Assembly: GCA_035048815.1 (NCBI GenBank)
Contig: JAUCBN010000011.1
Location: 17,810,001 to 17,874,000, forward strand
Direction: 5' to 3'
Length of the DNA stretch: 64,000 bases
Source of the DNA: Abelmoschus esculentus
Lineage: Eukaryota; Streptophyta; Magnoliopsida; Malvales; Malvaceae
This document shows positions 1 through 10,332 of this stretch, one piece after another (position 1 is the stretch's first letter; the number at the start of each line of letters is the position of its first letter). Both the position numbers and the translations under genes were made by a program. Below the pieces are notes generated by a model that was not told where the DNA came from, made no database searches, and saw only the letters and a list, made by a program, of their open reading frames with translations.

Positions 1-717
1 TTTTTAAATACAATATTTTTGTTATAATAAATATCATTGAATATATGTGAATAAATTTAGTCAAACATAAACAAACGAATTATGAACATTGAAACGTAAA
101 TGAACAAATAAACTCTTTATTTATGTTTGTTCATTTATTTAAACGAATAAAAAAATTTGTTCATGTTTGTACGTTTTAATAAATAAACAAATATAAATAA
201 ATTTTTTGTTGAACGGCTTACGAATAATTCACTGAACATTTGATTTGTTAACATCCCGATCTATATGTATCATTAATCACGATATGAATTATTAACTATT
301 TTAATAACTTTCGAAATCATTGAGACTTAAACTGTGATTATTTCTTTTTAAGAACAAAATATATTAAAATATTTCTGTGCTATTTTTTATATTTTATACT
401 TTTAATTTAAAATAATAAAGTTATTAAAATAAAAGTAAACAAATAATAAAAATTGAAAAAGTGCTACAAAAAGTGTTAAAAACACTTTATTTTGAAAAAG
501 AAATAATTATATTTTAAATATCATAATTTTAAAATTATTAAAATAATTAATAATATATATTAATACATATAATTAATAGTATATATCAATATAGAATTAT
601 TATTTAAATTTTTTTAAGTAAAACGTATTTTCTTTTAAAGAAATCTAAATATATCAGGATAGACCCAGTAATCATGGACCATAAATTACACGACACACAA
701 AATATAGTGAATCAAAA
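1..717. other. AT-rich intergenic sequence
   Basis: No coding frame or RNA gene can be supported. The first 240 bases hold several short direct and inverted copies of a tgttcattta-like word, which resembles the ends of old DNA transposons, but I cannot define an element. The remainder is A/T-rich low-complexity sequence. Confidence 0.5.
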
Positions 718-936
718 GGCAAAATTTTGGGAATATAGTGATTTAAATTTTTATTTAAGAATATAAGAATTCCTAAAAGATATTTAGGGATCTAGGCCAT
801 TTTTTACTGTGAAAGGAAAAAGTCGCCACCTACAGGTGGCGACTTGATTTTTTTAATAATTTCTCCCTTCTCTTCGGCTCAAAATGAGCCGTGTAAAAAT
901 CCAAACAGGTCGCCACCTCGAGGTGGCGATGGAATT
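718..936 (+). repeat. Left terminal inverted repeat of foldback element
   Basis: Matches the reverse complement of 1310-1528 with few changes. It contains a 24-base palindrome at 821-844 (mismatched only at the central two bases) and a perfect 20-base palindrome at 910-929, tcgccacctcgaggtggcga. Between them lies a short ggctcaaaatgagcc inverted repeat at about 877-891. Confidence 0.85.
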
Positions 937-1309
937 GGTTCTGCATGGTTGAATTCAACGCTGAATGCGCTGAATTTAATATAATTTTTCTAATACCCAA
1001 TTTTAATTAATCAAACTATTAATTATAGGGTTTAGATAAAATTATTTGAACTTTAAACTCAATTTAAAAATCTCAATTACAATATTTGAATATATTTTAG
1101 GGTTTAGATAAAATTTGTTTATAGTATCATATGTTTTATTTCTTATTGAGAATAGGGTTAAATAAATTATTTTTTTAAATCGAGTATATTATCTCTATTT
1201 AACTCGTGTTTTGAGGATGAAATAAAAAAAATTATTTTGAGTTTGAATCTTGCGTTAAAATATAATATTTTTATGGTTCGATTTAAAATCCAGCATCCAG
1301 CCTAAACGA

Positions 1310-1528
1310 AATTCCATCGCCACCTCGAGGTGGCGACCTGTTTGAATCTTTACACGGCTCATTTTGAGCCGAAGAGAAGGAAAAAATTATTAAAAAAATC
1401 ACGTCGCCACCTGCAGGTGGCGACTTTGTCCTTTCACTATAGAAAATGGCCTAGATCCTCAAATATCCTTTGGGGATCCTTATATTCTTAAATAAAAATT
1501 TAAATCACTATATTCCCAAAATTTTGCC
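1310..1528 (-). repeat. Right terminal inverted repeat of foldback element
   Basis: Mirror copy of the left arm. The same 20-base palindrome recurs at 1317-1336, and a 22-base palindrome centred on ctgcag lies at 1403-1424. The arms differ by scattered substitutions, so the element is not very recent. Confidence 0.85.
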
Positions 1529-3091
1529 GAATCACTGTTATATCAAAATATGTATGGAATATACCGAAATTATTTTATATAATACAACGGAAATTAAAAT
1601 ATTTTATAATTGTTTTAATTTTAAAGTATAAAATTTAATTTAAAAATTTAAATTTATAAGTTTAGAATTTAGTATTTGTACGTTAAAATTTAAAATTTTT
1701 TATTGTATTAATATAAATATAAATTATAATATCTAAACCTAAACATAACCTAAAGTTTGTATTATAATATTCTATTAATAGAAATATCTAAATTTGTCAT
1801 GCGTATTAAATTATTTTTATTTTATTTTTAAATTCTAAATATCGTTAATTGAGAGATATAATAGCTACAGAAATTTATATAATAACATATTTAACTTTTA
1901 ATATTTAAAAATTTAATTAATTTAAACATCAATAATTAGGATTAAATTAAAATTAAATTGATTGATTGTATCAATATAGAGAGTTAAATGTTTCATTATT
2001 TAAATTTTTACAATTATCATGTTATTCACGTAATAACAATTAACGGTTCAGTGACTATTTTGTATAAAAACTTAAATTTAATATCTATTGTATAAATTTT
2101 AAAATCTAATAATTATTTTATAATTTTAAAGATAATTATTGTTCATTTATGTACTTTACCCTTGCTTTTATGCTAATTTAGAATTAAGAGAGTTGGAAAC
2201 TTCAGACATCACTGAGTTCCTTCCTTTCTTTTTCTTTACTACTTTTGTTGTATGTTATATGATCAGTTGTTTTCTCGATATGACAATACTATTTCGATAT
2301 TTCTATTAATACGCAAAACGATATCATTTTCAAGGAATGAACTTTAGAATTATATTCATTTTGTCACTGAACTTTAAAACGATTATAGTTTTTTCACTGA
2401 ACATTCTTGTTGTTGACATCGGTAAATCGTGACTCATAACCGGTTATGATTCGTAGTAAGATTGGTTCCAAACATTCACATCTTGCTCTTTTTTCTTCTC
2501 ATCATATTGGTTTTTCACTACACTCACTCAAAATTATTGAAAATCTATTAAATGACTTACACGCTAATACTCGGATCTCTCTTGAAAGTGATCCAATGAA
2601 GCTAATTTTGAGATATATTGTTTATCTTTTTAAAATATGTTTTTCACTATTCGGATTTTTAAACAAACGCATCGAACCCATCAAATCCAAAAAGTATATA
2701 AAAATAATTAAGTTTTACACAATATTATCTGTGCTACTAGTTCTATAATTATAAGATTCTTTTACACTCCCTAAAACATGAAAAATTTAACCAAATACAT
2801 ATGAGAGAGAGAAGCATAAGCATAAGAGATGTGTCTGTGCCTGTATAAATTAATGTGTTTAACACAGTGACTGATGCAAAGCAACAAAGAAATAAGAGAG
2901 CAGAGAAAGTGAACTGAAACTGCATAAGACTCTGACATCAATTAAAACGACCTTTCAGCAAGGCTTTATTTTTTCTTCTCAAGGACTACACCAAATATAA
3001 AGAAAAGCTTCTAGGTTAAAGCTGCACTTGGACTAAAATTTGGGAGCGAAAAAACTGAATTTTATAAGTATTTAAATTAGTAAACAAAAAA
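1529..3091. other. Gene-free AT-rich intergenic sequence
   Basis: I see no supportable gene. An open frame of about 100 codons at 2446-2748 has no recognisable domain, and its composition is like the surrounding non-coding DNA. No clear element boundaries were found. Confidence 0.5.
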
Positions 3092-3449
3092 GGATAAACT
3101 ACAACATAAATCACTTAATTATGTGTAAAGTTATATTTGGTCACTTAATTATTAAAAGTTATATTTGAGACAATTATAGGAAATATTATATTTGGATCAT
3201 TCAATTATTAAAAGACAAAAGTTTAAATATAACTTTACTCATAATTGAGTGATCTAAGTGTAATATTTAATAATTGAGTGATCCAAATGTAACTTTACTC
3301 ATAACTGAGTGACCTAAATATAATCTTTAATAATTGGGTGATCCAAATATAACCTTATCTATAATTGAGTGATTAAATAAAATTTTTAATAATTAAGTGA
3401 CCTAAATATAATATTACTCATAATTAAGTGACTTTTATTATAGTTTACC
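3092..3449. mobile_element. MITE with internal ~60-bp tandem repeats
   Basis: The ends form an imperfect terminal inverted repeat: ggataaactacaac... on the left and ...tagtttacc on the right, each followed inward by a cacttaatta word. The interior from about 3238 consists of roughly three ~60-base units, each made of two related ~30-base halves (ataattgagtgatc-type words); the left part holds the same word in the opposite direction. There is no coding capacity. The family resembles small high-copy plant MITEs; the superfamily is not assigned. Confidence 0.65.
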
Positions 3450-3916
3450 AAAAAAAATTAGGAGGTACTAACCCCTCCCGTTACTAAGGTAGCTTCCTCC
3501 CTGATGTAAATTATGTATGGGTTTCTCATTTTACGTTGTGTTGATCTAACTTAATTTTATTTTTCAATTTGATTATGTCTTTGTAATGTTTGATTTTGAT
3601 TATAGTTATTAGACATATGATGATTGTATCTGCAATTGTATTTGGGATGATCATGAGTTAAGTTAGGTAGGAGTTTTAGTCGATCTGTACTCATCTTAAA
3701 AGTTTAATACATTTATTTGAATTCGATTTCGATATTTTATAATATTTCACCTGAACAGAGTTAAATAAATGGAGGAGAGCATTATAATAATTATTCTATC
3801 TTTATTAAAAAAATATAAAGATAATTAAAAAATTATATATAAAGAGATGTCATTATCATAATTATACTTAAATATTTAGAATAAAGCTAACTATTATTTA
3901 GGGTTGGATTAGTTAT
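3450..3916. other. Intergenic sequence before Sirevirus copy 1
   Basis: No gene or repeat structure is visible. This is the original DNA interrupted by the element that begins at 3922; it resumes at 13624. Confidence 0.5.
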
Positions 3917-3921
3917 GTTTC
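3917..3921. repeat. Target-site duplication, left side (GTTTC)
   Basis: The five bases gtttc directly before the left LTR recur at 13619-13623 directly after the right LTR. This fixes both ends of Sirevirus copy 1. Confidence 0.85.
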
Positions 3922-5081
3922 TGTTGAGTTGATCGGTATTGAATAATGACCAAGAGGGGGGTGAATTGGATATTAAAAAATTGGTAGGAGAAATTTTGGT
4001 AAAAGTCAAAAAATAGAGAACACAATGATTTATAGTGGTTCAAGCTTCGAACAAGCTCTACATCCACTACCTTAGCTCCCACTAAGGATTTTGAAAACAA
4101 TTCACTATTGAATTCAACATTTTTCTAGGTTCAAGGGATAACCTTTACAAACAAATCAATTTTCTACCCAAAATTGATTTAGATCTCACAAGGTGTTACA
4201 AGAAGTTTGATTTGGCTAAAAAGGATTCTCTCACAAGAAATAATAGCCCCTAATACAAACAAACACTCCCCAAACTTAATTTACAACAGATCAAAGTGTA
4301 CACAAGTTGGGAGGACAAAGTATGCAATGAAGTGCTTTGAGTTGGATTTGTGAGCTTGGATGCTGCTTGATGTTCAATTCTCTATATATGCTTTTGAAAA
4401 TGCTTCTTTTTATATCTTCTCATTGATTTCTAACCGTTGAAGTTGTTGGGAAAGTAAATATGGACGTTGGAGCTTCATCTTTCCATCATAAATGCACTCT
4501 GCAGCAGGTGGTATCGAAACACGGGGTACTTGTTTCGAAACAAGTCAAGAAAAGAAAGAGCCATTGTGCATTTAATAAGGGGTGTATCGATACCTGTTTC
4601 GATACAAAAACTTTCTGTGATGCCTGGTATCGAACCTTGTTTCGATACAGGCTAACCATCATTCAAAAATTAACTAACACCAACGGTCGACTCATTTAAT
4701 GCTTGAAAATGGCCGTTGGAGATTAAGGGTGTATCGATACCTGTATCGATACCAGGAGTCATATTTTTAAAATTAAAAAATAATTTGAAAATTAACCAAG
4801 ATGTTTCGATACCAGTATCGAAACATGGGCTGGCAGAAAGTTTTGGTATTGAACCTTGTTTCGATACCTGTTCTTGATCTCAAGAACAAGCCTTGAAAAA
4901 TCCCAGGTGTATCGATATCTATCCTCATGGTATCGATACCCTCGTGTAAAAATGGCTGTAAGAGTATTTCAAAGTTCTTGGTTTTGACTTAGAGATCAAG
5001 CTTTGACTTAAGGACCAAAAAGTTATTTCAAAATTAGTCCTTACATTTATTTGTTATATCAAAATCAATTTTAGTTTTACA
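3922..5081 (-). repeat. 3' LTR of Sirevirus copy 1
   Basis: 1160 bases, colinear with 12408-13618. On the element strand it starts TGTAAAAC and ends ACTCAACA. Positions 4505-4960 hold about a dozen copies of TCGA-centred words such as gtatcgatac and gtttcgaaac, arranged as inverted pairs. It lacks about 50 bases that the 5' LTR has near 12694-12748 and keeps a tatcgata pair near 4731-4752 that the 5' LTR lacks. Confidence 0.93.
4381..4390 (-). promoter_or_regulatory. Possible TATA box in LTR
   Basis: On the element strand this reads CATATATAGA, a TATA-like word inside the LTR in a plausible place for the U3/R boundary. The matching place in the 5' LTR (about 12931-12940) is changed to CATATACAG, which may weaken the promoter of this copy. 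No start site can be proved from sequence alone. Confidence 0.35.
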
Positions 5082-5082
5082 A

Positions 5083-5095
5083 TCTCCTCCTTTTT
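5083..5095 (-). promoter_or_regulatory. Polypurine tract of Sirevirus copy 1
   Basis: On the element strand this reads AAAAAGGAGGAGA, directly before the 3' LTR, where plus-strand DNA synthesis would be primed. Two similar tracts lie just upstream in the element (about 5149-5157 and 5221-5232, reading AAGGGGGAG on the element strand). Repeated PPTs are a known trait of Sireviruses. Confidence 0.75.
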
Positions 5096-5482
5096 GATAT
5101 AACAAAACCAAAAGGAATTTTAAGTTTTGAAATAATTTGGTTGAAAGACTCCCCCTTAATATGTGCTAAAAAAATTTAAAATTGTTGATGGTTTTCGAAA
5201 ACTTAAAAACTTAGAACTTTCTCCCCCTTTTTGTTAGATCAAAATCAATGAAGCATAAATATAAAAAGATAATCAAGGTAATAGAATAAAGCAATTATAG
5301 CACTTAAATATAAAATTTCATATGATAAGCATAAACCATAGCAAGCAAAGTATCCAAAAGATAATCCAACAATAATAAAGGCAAAACATAGGGAAATAAA
5401 AATAGGTGCATAAGTTCTAATATGAATGCATCATAACTAGTCTTGATAACTAAACAGCAAAGCATAAGAGAGATCGAAACGA

Positions 5483-6637
5483 TCAATCATCGGCCATGTC
5501 ATCACCGTCATCATCATCATCATCATCCTCTTCATCTTCCTCTTGATCTTGATTTCCCTCATCATTAAGTCTTTGGCTTTGTCGGAGAGCTTCAAGAGAT
5601 ACTCTCAAGGAGTGTCCTTGAGTCTCTAGGCTTGTCATCCTAGTGTTGATGGCATCAAAACCCGAAGTGAATTGAGTGGAAAGAGTGTCAAGCTTGTCAT
5701 CCATGGAATCCAAGCAGACGTTGAGAGAATCAAACTTAGACGTGAGGAAGGTCAATATATCAAACTGATGAATAGGTTCCGGATCAACCGGAGCATGAGG
5801 AGGAGAAGGAGGAGCACCTCGAGTCCACTCACCATTAGAGGCATAGACAAAGTGAGCACGGTTGAGTGAAGTTTCTCCAATAAGCTCTTTCAAAGATCCC
5901 ACCTTGTCATAAGAGCAATCGATGTCCAAATGCAAGAAGATGGTGCTTAGAATGCACGCATAAGGAAAAGATTGAACAAGGGGGGTAGCACGGTTTTGGA
6001 TGTGCCACACAATATCCGAGAAGACAATCCGAGCAAGGTTTGGTTGGATGTTATCACGGAAACATGTGATCCAAAAGCTATCAACTTGACGGATCCTAGA
6101 GTATCTCCCATTAGAAGGACGAATCCACCAAGAGATGATAAGATGGAGAAAACGGTCATGTGCATCAAGAGATGTAACCGATCCGGTGAAAGGAGCAAGA
6201 GAGTCTTCATCATCATTACCTTTATCCTCAAGACCAAAAACATCAAGGAAAGTAGAGACATTAATCTTAAAAGATTTTCCCCTAAGATACGATTCAATGG
6301 CTACTACTTTACTCTTGTTCGGAGATAAGATACATTTAGCATTGGTGTAAAAGATAAGGACGAGAGTTGGAAAGAACTTGCCGGTATGAGTGAGAAAACG
6401 CAAGAACTTCCACTCGACAAGTTGGTCATAGTAACGAAAAGGAAATCTATGTGACATGATGAATTGAATGTCCATACATCTTTCCTTTTTGAGAGGATAA
6501 CTCCGGAAAAGGTTGTAGTTGTCCAATCTACGATCATTGTCTAGACTCTTAGCATAGACCTTCTCAAAATCAACTCGTGCAACACGAGATGATGAAGAGG
6601 ATCCGGCTTCGGTACGAGATCGCTTCTTTGGTGCCAT
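5483..6637 (-). CDS. Sirevirus third ORF ('env-like' position), plant transposon-protein family
   Basis: An intact 384-residue frame between pol and the 3' LTR. The ATG at 6637 is kept in copy 2. The N-terminus has a basic nuclear-localisation-like stretch (PKKRSR) followed by a serine run. Residues ~30-250 resemble the 'putative plant transposon protein' domain (Pfam Transposase_32 group, from memory), with the pattern FYTNA...VAIESYLRGK...VSTFLDVFGLE. A proline-rich linker follows (~268-285), then a heptad coiled coil with regularly spaced Leu/Phe (~286-350) and a strongly acidic tail of Asp/Glu. I see no signal peptide and no convincing membrane anchor, so the old label 'envelope-like' does not fit; a nuclear role is an inference. 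Its function is unknown. Together with pol it is the best-preserved frame of the element. Confidence 0.8.
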   Translation of the reverse strand: MAPKKRSRTEAGSSSSSRVARVDFEKVYAKSLDNDRRLDNYNLFRSYPLKKERCMDIQFIMSHRFPFRYYDQLVEWKFLRFLTHTGKFFPTLVLIFYTNAKCILSPNKSKVVAIESYLRGKSFKINVSTFLDVFGLEDKGNDDEDSLAPFTGSVTSLDAHDRFLHLIISWWIRPSNGRYSRIRQVDSFWITCFRDNIQPNLARIVFSDIVWHIQNRATPLVQSFPYACILSTIFLHLDIDCSYDKVGSLKELIGETSLNRAHFVYASNGEWTRGAPPSPPHAPVDPEPIHQFDILTFLTSKFDSLNVCLDSMDDKLDTLSTQFTSGFDAINTRMTSLETQGHSLRVSLEALRQSQRLNDEGNQDQEEDEEDDDDDDDGDDMADD

Positions 6638-7540
6638 GATCTAGGATTGGATAAAAAAAATTTGGATTAGTTAAGAACAATATGTATGCTTGTATATGTA
6701 ATCCAATTCCATCCTATAAAATAATCTAACAATTCAAGGTATTTAAGGATTAAAAATTTTGAAAAACCATCGAAAAACTTATTCGTACAAAAATTTATAT
6801 TCGATTAAAACAAGTTGGAATTTTGAGACAAAATCATAGGTTTATTGAAACCCATAAGATAGACATTTAAAACATTCTCAAAAACTGATTTTTAACAAAC
6901 TAAAAACAAACGAAATTAAGATTTTTCGAAAGTATACCTTGAGTGTAGATTAGGATGAATTTCGTGATTATGAAGCACCGTTTGTTGATATGATGAAGTC
7001 TTTGATCCATAGATCAAAATCCCTCAAAGAAATCGTGAAGAAATTATGTTAAGAGAGGCGAATTTGATGGGATTTTAAAGAGAGGGCCGGCTAGGGTTTT
7101 AGGGTTTTAAATTTGGAAGTGTTTTAATGAGATTAAAATTAGGTTTAGAGTGTTTTAAACAACTTTCGTCCTCGTGTATCGATACTGGTATCGAAACACC
7201 CTGTTTCGATGCTAGTATCGAAACAGAGGTATCGATGCAAGCATCGATGCCTGTTCTTCTTGACAAAAACCCAGATGGGCTGATGAACAGGTATCGAAAT
7301 AGGGATTAGCTGTATCGATACCTTCGACCTTTGCTTTGCATTTTGGCTACTAAAAGTACTAGAAATGAGTCTTTAAAGTCCCTAGAAGCATGCATATGAT
7401 GTAATGACATGTTTATTATACATGAAAAAGTTCATACTCCCCTTAGCAACATGCATGGAATCATCAAGATACAAGAGCATCATAAGCATGATTTAATTCA
7501 AGATTCAAGCAAGATAAGCAAAAAGATGACACTTAGCAAG
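6638..7540. other. Spacer between pol and third ORF, with palindrome cluster
   Basis: Non-coding. From about 7170 to 7323 it carries another cluster of tatcgata / tttcga words in inverted pairs, as in the LTRs. A PPT-like ctcccctt tract sits near 7438-7446, just beyond the end of pol. The part at 6638-7165 would be the leader of the third ORF. Confidence 0.7.
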
Positions 7541-10318
7541 TCAAGATAGGCTAGTTAGACCTAACTCTCTCCTAAGGGTCCAAAAATGCTCCTTATCCAA
7601 AGGTTTAGTAAAGATGTCCGCTAATTGATTTAAGGTGTCAACAAACTCTAAAGCAACATCATTTTTAGACACATTATCTCTAATGAAATGGTGTCTAATT
7701 TCTATGTGTTTGGTTCTAGAGTGTTGAATAGGGTTTTTGGTAAGACATATGACACTAGTATTGTCACACTTAAGAGGTATGGTGTCTACCTTAATGCCAT
7801 AATCTAAGAGTTGTTGCTTCATCCATAACACTTGTGCACAACAACTCCCTAGGGATATGTACTCCGCCTTGGTGGTAGATAGAGCTACACTATTTTGTTT
7901 CTTAGAGAACCAAGATATGAGCATACTACCTAGGAATTGATAAGTTCCAGAAGTATTTTTCCTATCTATCTTACAACCTCCATAATCCGCATCCGAATAG
8001 GCATGAAGATCAAAAGAAAAAGCTATAGGATACCAAAGACCTAAACAAGGTGTATCTCTAAGGTACCTAAAAATTCTCTTAATGGCTATAAGGTGTGATT
8101 CTCTAGGACTAGCTTGAAACCTAGCACACAAGCAAACACTAAACATAATATCTGGTCTACTTGCGGTAAGGTAGAGCAAAGAACCTATCATTGATCTATA
8201 TAATTTAGAATCAACACACTTACCTCCTTCATCCTTGTCAAGCTTAGTAGATGAACTCATTGGTGTGGCTTGAGGTTTCACATTTTCCAAGCCAAACTTT
8301 TTGAGCATATCCTTGATGTATTTTGCTTGATTGATGAAGGTGTCATCCTTCCTTTGCTTGATTTGGAGTCCCAAGAAGAATGAGAGCTCCCCCATCATGC
8401 TCATCTCGAATTCACCTTGCATTAGCTTAGAAAATTCTTGACAATAACATTCATTAGTAGATCCAAAAATAATATCATCAACATAAATTTGAACTACTAA
8501 GATGTCATTTTTAAACCTTTTTATAAAAAGTGTAGTGTCCACCTTCCCTTTTTCAAAACCTTTTTCAATTAGAAAGGTTGAAAGCCTTTCATACCAAGCT
8601 CTAGGAGCTTGTTTCAAACCATATAAAGCTTTTGTTAATTTAAAAACATGGTTTGGAAATTTTGAGTCTTCAAAACCCGGTGGTTGTTCAACATACACTT
8701 CTTCATTTATAAAACCATTTAAGAAAGCACTTTTGACATCCATTTGAAAAAGCTTGAAATCATGATAACATGCAAATGCAAGTAGCATCCTAATGGCTTC
8801 CATTCTAGCTACGGGTGCATAGGTTTCATCAATATCTATTCCCTCCTCTTGAGTGTAACCTTGAGCTACTAATCTAGCTTTATTTATTACAATGTTACCA
8901 CTCTCATCTAGTTTGTTTCTAAAGACCCATTTAGTTCCTATAGTAGACTTATTACTAGGCCTATCAACTAATGTCCATACATTACTTCTCTCAAATTGAT
9001 TTAATTCCTCTTGCATAGCCAAAATCCAATAATCATCACCTAATGCTTCTTTGATATTCTTAGGCTCTATGCATGAGATAAAAACAATATGATTCATTAA
9101 TCTAAGAGAAGAATGAGTAGTTACCCCCTTGGATGGATCACCCAAGATTTCATAACTTTTGACATAGTTGAACTCCCTTGGGTAGCTCACTTCCCTTTCT
9201 TCAAGCTTTACATTTCCCAAAGCTTCTATTAGAGGATCTTGTGCTTCCTCATTGCTTGGAATCTCATCCACCTTTGATGCTTGTCCATCATCAATGGTTT
9301 CAATGATTCCTACATCATCATCATCACAAGAATCCTTCCTAGGAAAGAGGTTATCATCGAAAACCACATGTATAGATTCCTCTACAACTAAGGTTCTTTT
9401 ATTGAAAACTCTATAAGCCTTAGAATTTAAAGAATAACCAAGGAAAATAGCTTCATCACTTTTTGCATCAAATTTACCTAAATTGTCTTTTCCATTGTTC
9501 AAAACAAAACACTTGCTCCCAAAAGGGTGAAAATAGCTAATGTTAGGCTTTTTAGACTTTAAAATCTCATAAGGAGTTTTCTTTAAAATAGGCCTAATCA
9601 TTACTCGATTTATGATGTAACAAGAAGTGTTTGTGGCTTCCGCCCAAAAATACTTAGGTAAATTGTTTTCACAAAGCATGGTTCTAGCCATTTCCTCTAA
9701 AGTTCTATTTTTCCTCTCAACTACCCCATTTTGTTGAGGAGTGCGAGGAGCCGAAAAATTGTGGCTAATACCATTTTCATTACAAAAATTTTCAAAACCT
9801 AAATTTTGAAATTCGGTTCCATGATCACTTCTAATATGAGAATTTTTTTGATAAAGATCATTTTGAGAAATTTTTGAAAATGTGATGAAATTTTCTAAGG
9901 CCTCATCTTTAGAACTTAAAAATAGAACCCAAGTGTATCTAGAGTAATCATTAACAATAACAAAAGCATATGATCTTCCACCCAAGCTAGTAGTCCTAAT
10001 AGGTCCAAAAAGATCCATATGGATCAATTGTAATACTCTACTAGTTGAAACATCATTAATGGACTTAAAAGAAACTATCTTTTGTTTACCCTTAGCATAT
10101 GCATCACAAATTTTATCCAAGGAAAATTTGAGCTTAGGTAAACCTCTAACTAGATTTTGGGAGGCAAGTTTTTCTAAAACACTTATGCTAGCATGACCAA
10201 GTTTCCTATGCCATAACCATGCATCATTTTCATCACTAGCAACTAAGCATGCATGAGATAAGTTTATGTTATCTAGATGCACCATGTAAATATTTCCTAT
10301 GCGATGACCTATGAGCAT
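7541..10318 (-). CDS. Sirevirus pol: integrase, reverse transcriptase, RNase H
   Basis: A 925-residue open frame. Near the N-terminus is the GAG-pre-integrase zinc motif (WLWHRKLGHAS), but the second pair reads CDAY where copy 2 has CDEC, so one zinc ligand is lost. The integrase core keeps all three acids: HMDLFGP, SDHGTEF and VVERKNRT. RT follows with TKWVFRNK, the FQMDVKSAFLNG block, LYGLKQAPRAWY and the YVDD active site (IYVDDIIFG). RNase H has AYSDADYGG, TKAEY and KHIEIRHHFIRD. It ends in LTSLS shortly before the spacer. Integrase inserts the cDNA; RT and RNase H make it. It would normally be one polyprotein with gag and protease, but a frameshift at about 10385 separates it from the protease frame. 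Confidence 0.93.
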   Translation of the reverse strand: MLIGHRIGNIYMVHLDNINLSHACLVASDENDAWLWHRKLGHASISVLEKLASQNLVRGLPKLKFSLDKICDAYAKGKQKIVSFKSINDVSTSRVLQLIHMDLFGPIRTTSLGGRSYAFVIVNDYSRYTWVLFLSSKDEALENFITFSKISQNDLYQKNSHIRSDHGTEFQNLGFENFCNENGISHNFSAPRTPQQNGVVERKNRTLEEMARTMLCENNLPKYFWAEATNTSCYIINRVMIRPILKKTPYEILKSKKPNISYFHPFGSKCFVLNNGKDNLGKFDAKSDEAIFLGYSLNSKAYRVFNKRTLVVEESIHVVFDDNLFPRKDSCDDDDVGIIETIDDGQASKVDEIPSNEEAQDPLIEALGNVKLEEREVSYPREFNYVKSYEILGDPSKGVTTHSSLRLMNHIVFISCIEPKNIKEALGDDYWILAMQEELNQFERSNVWTLVDRPSNKSTIGTKWVFRNKLDESGNIVINKARLVAQGYTQEEGIDIDETYAPVARMEAIRMLLAFACYHDFKLFQMDVKSAFLNGFINEEVYVEQPPGFEDSKFPNHVFKLTKALYGLKQAPRAWYERLSTFLIEKGFEKGKVDTTLFIKRFKNDILVVQIYVDDIIFGSTNECYCQEFSKLMQGEFEMSMMGELSFFLGLQIKQRKDDTFINQAKYIKDMLKKFGLENVKPQATPMSSSTKLDKDEGGKCVDSKLYRSMIGSLLYLTASRPDIMFSVCLCARFQASPRESHLIAIKRIFRYLRDTPCLGLWYPIAFSFDLHAYSDADYGGCKIDRKNTSGTYQFLGSMLISWFSKKQNSVALSTTKAEYISLGSCCAQVLWMKQQLLDYGIKVDTIPLKCDNTSVICLTKNPIQHSRTKHIEIRHHFIRDNVSKNDVALEFVDTLNQLADIFTKPLDKEHFWTLRRELGLTSLS

Positions 10319-10332
10319 TGTTCTATTGGATT

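Larger units (their letters stand above)
718..1528. mobile_element. Foldback / long-TIR non-autonomous DNA transposon
   Basis: Two arms of 219 bases (718-936 and 1310-1528) are inverted copies of each other and flank about 370 bases of AT-rich, non-coding sequence with agggttta-like words. Each arm carries two near-perfect palindromes built on cgccacct/aggtggcg (four in total). No transposase frame is present, so the element would depend on an enzyme encoded elsewhere. Arms this long are typical of Mutator-like MITEs and foldback elements, but the superfamily is an inference because no clear target duplication could be fixed; weaker similarity between the flanks extends to about 697 and 1540. 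Confidence 0.8.

Noticed and set aside
821..844. Palindromes as a recombinase or attachment site
   Set aside because: They occur four times within mirrored arms of one foldback element, so transposon structure explains them better.
2446..2748. Open frame of about 100 codons on +
   Set aside because: No domain, no context, and composition like the flanking AT-rich non-coding DNA.
5672..6350. Plus-strand frames over the Sirevirus third ORF
   Set aside because: Antisense shadows of the minus-strand coding region, with no recognisable protein pattern.
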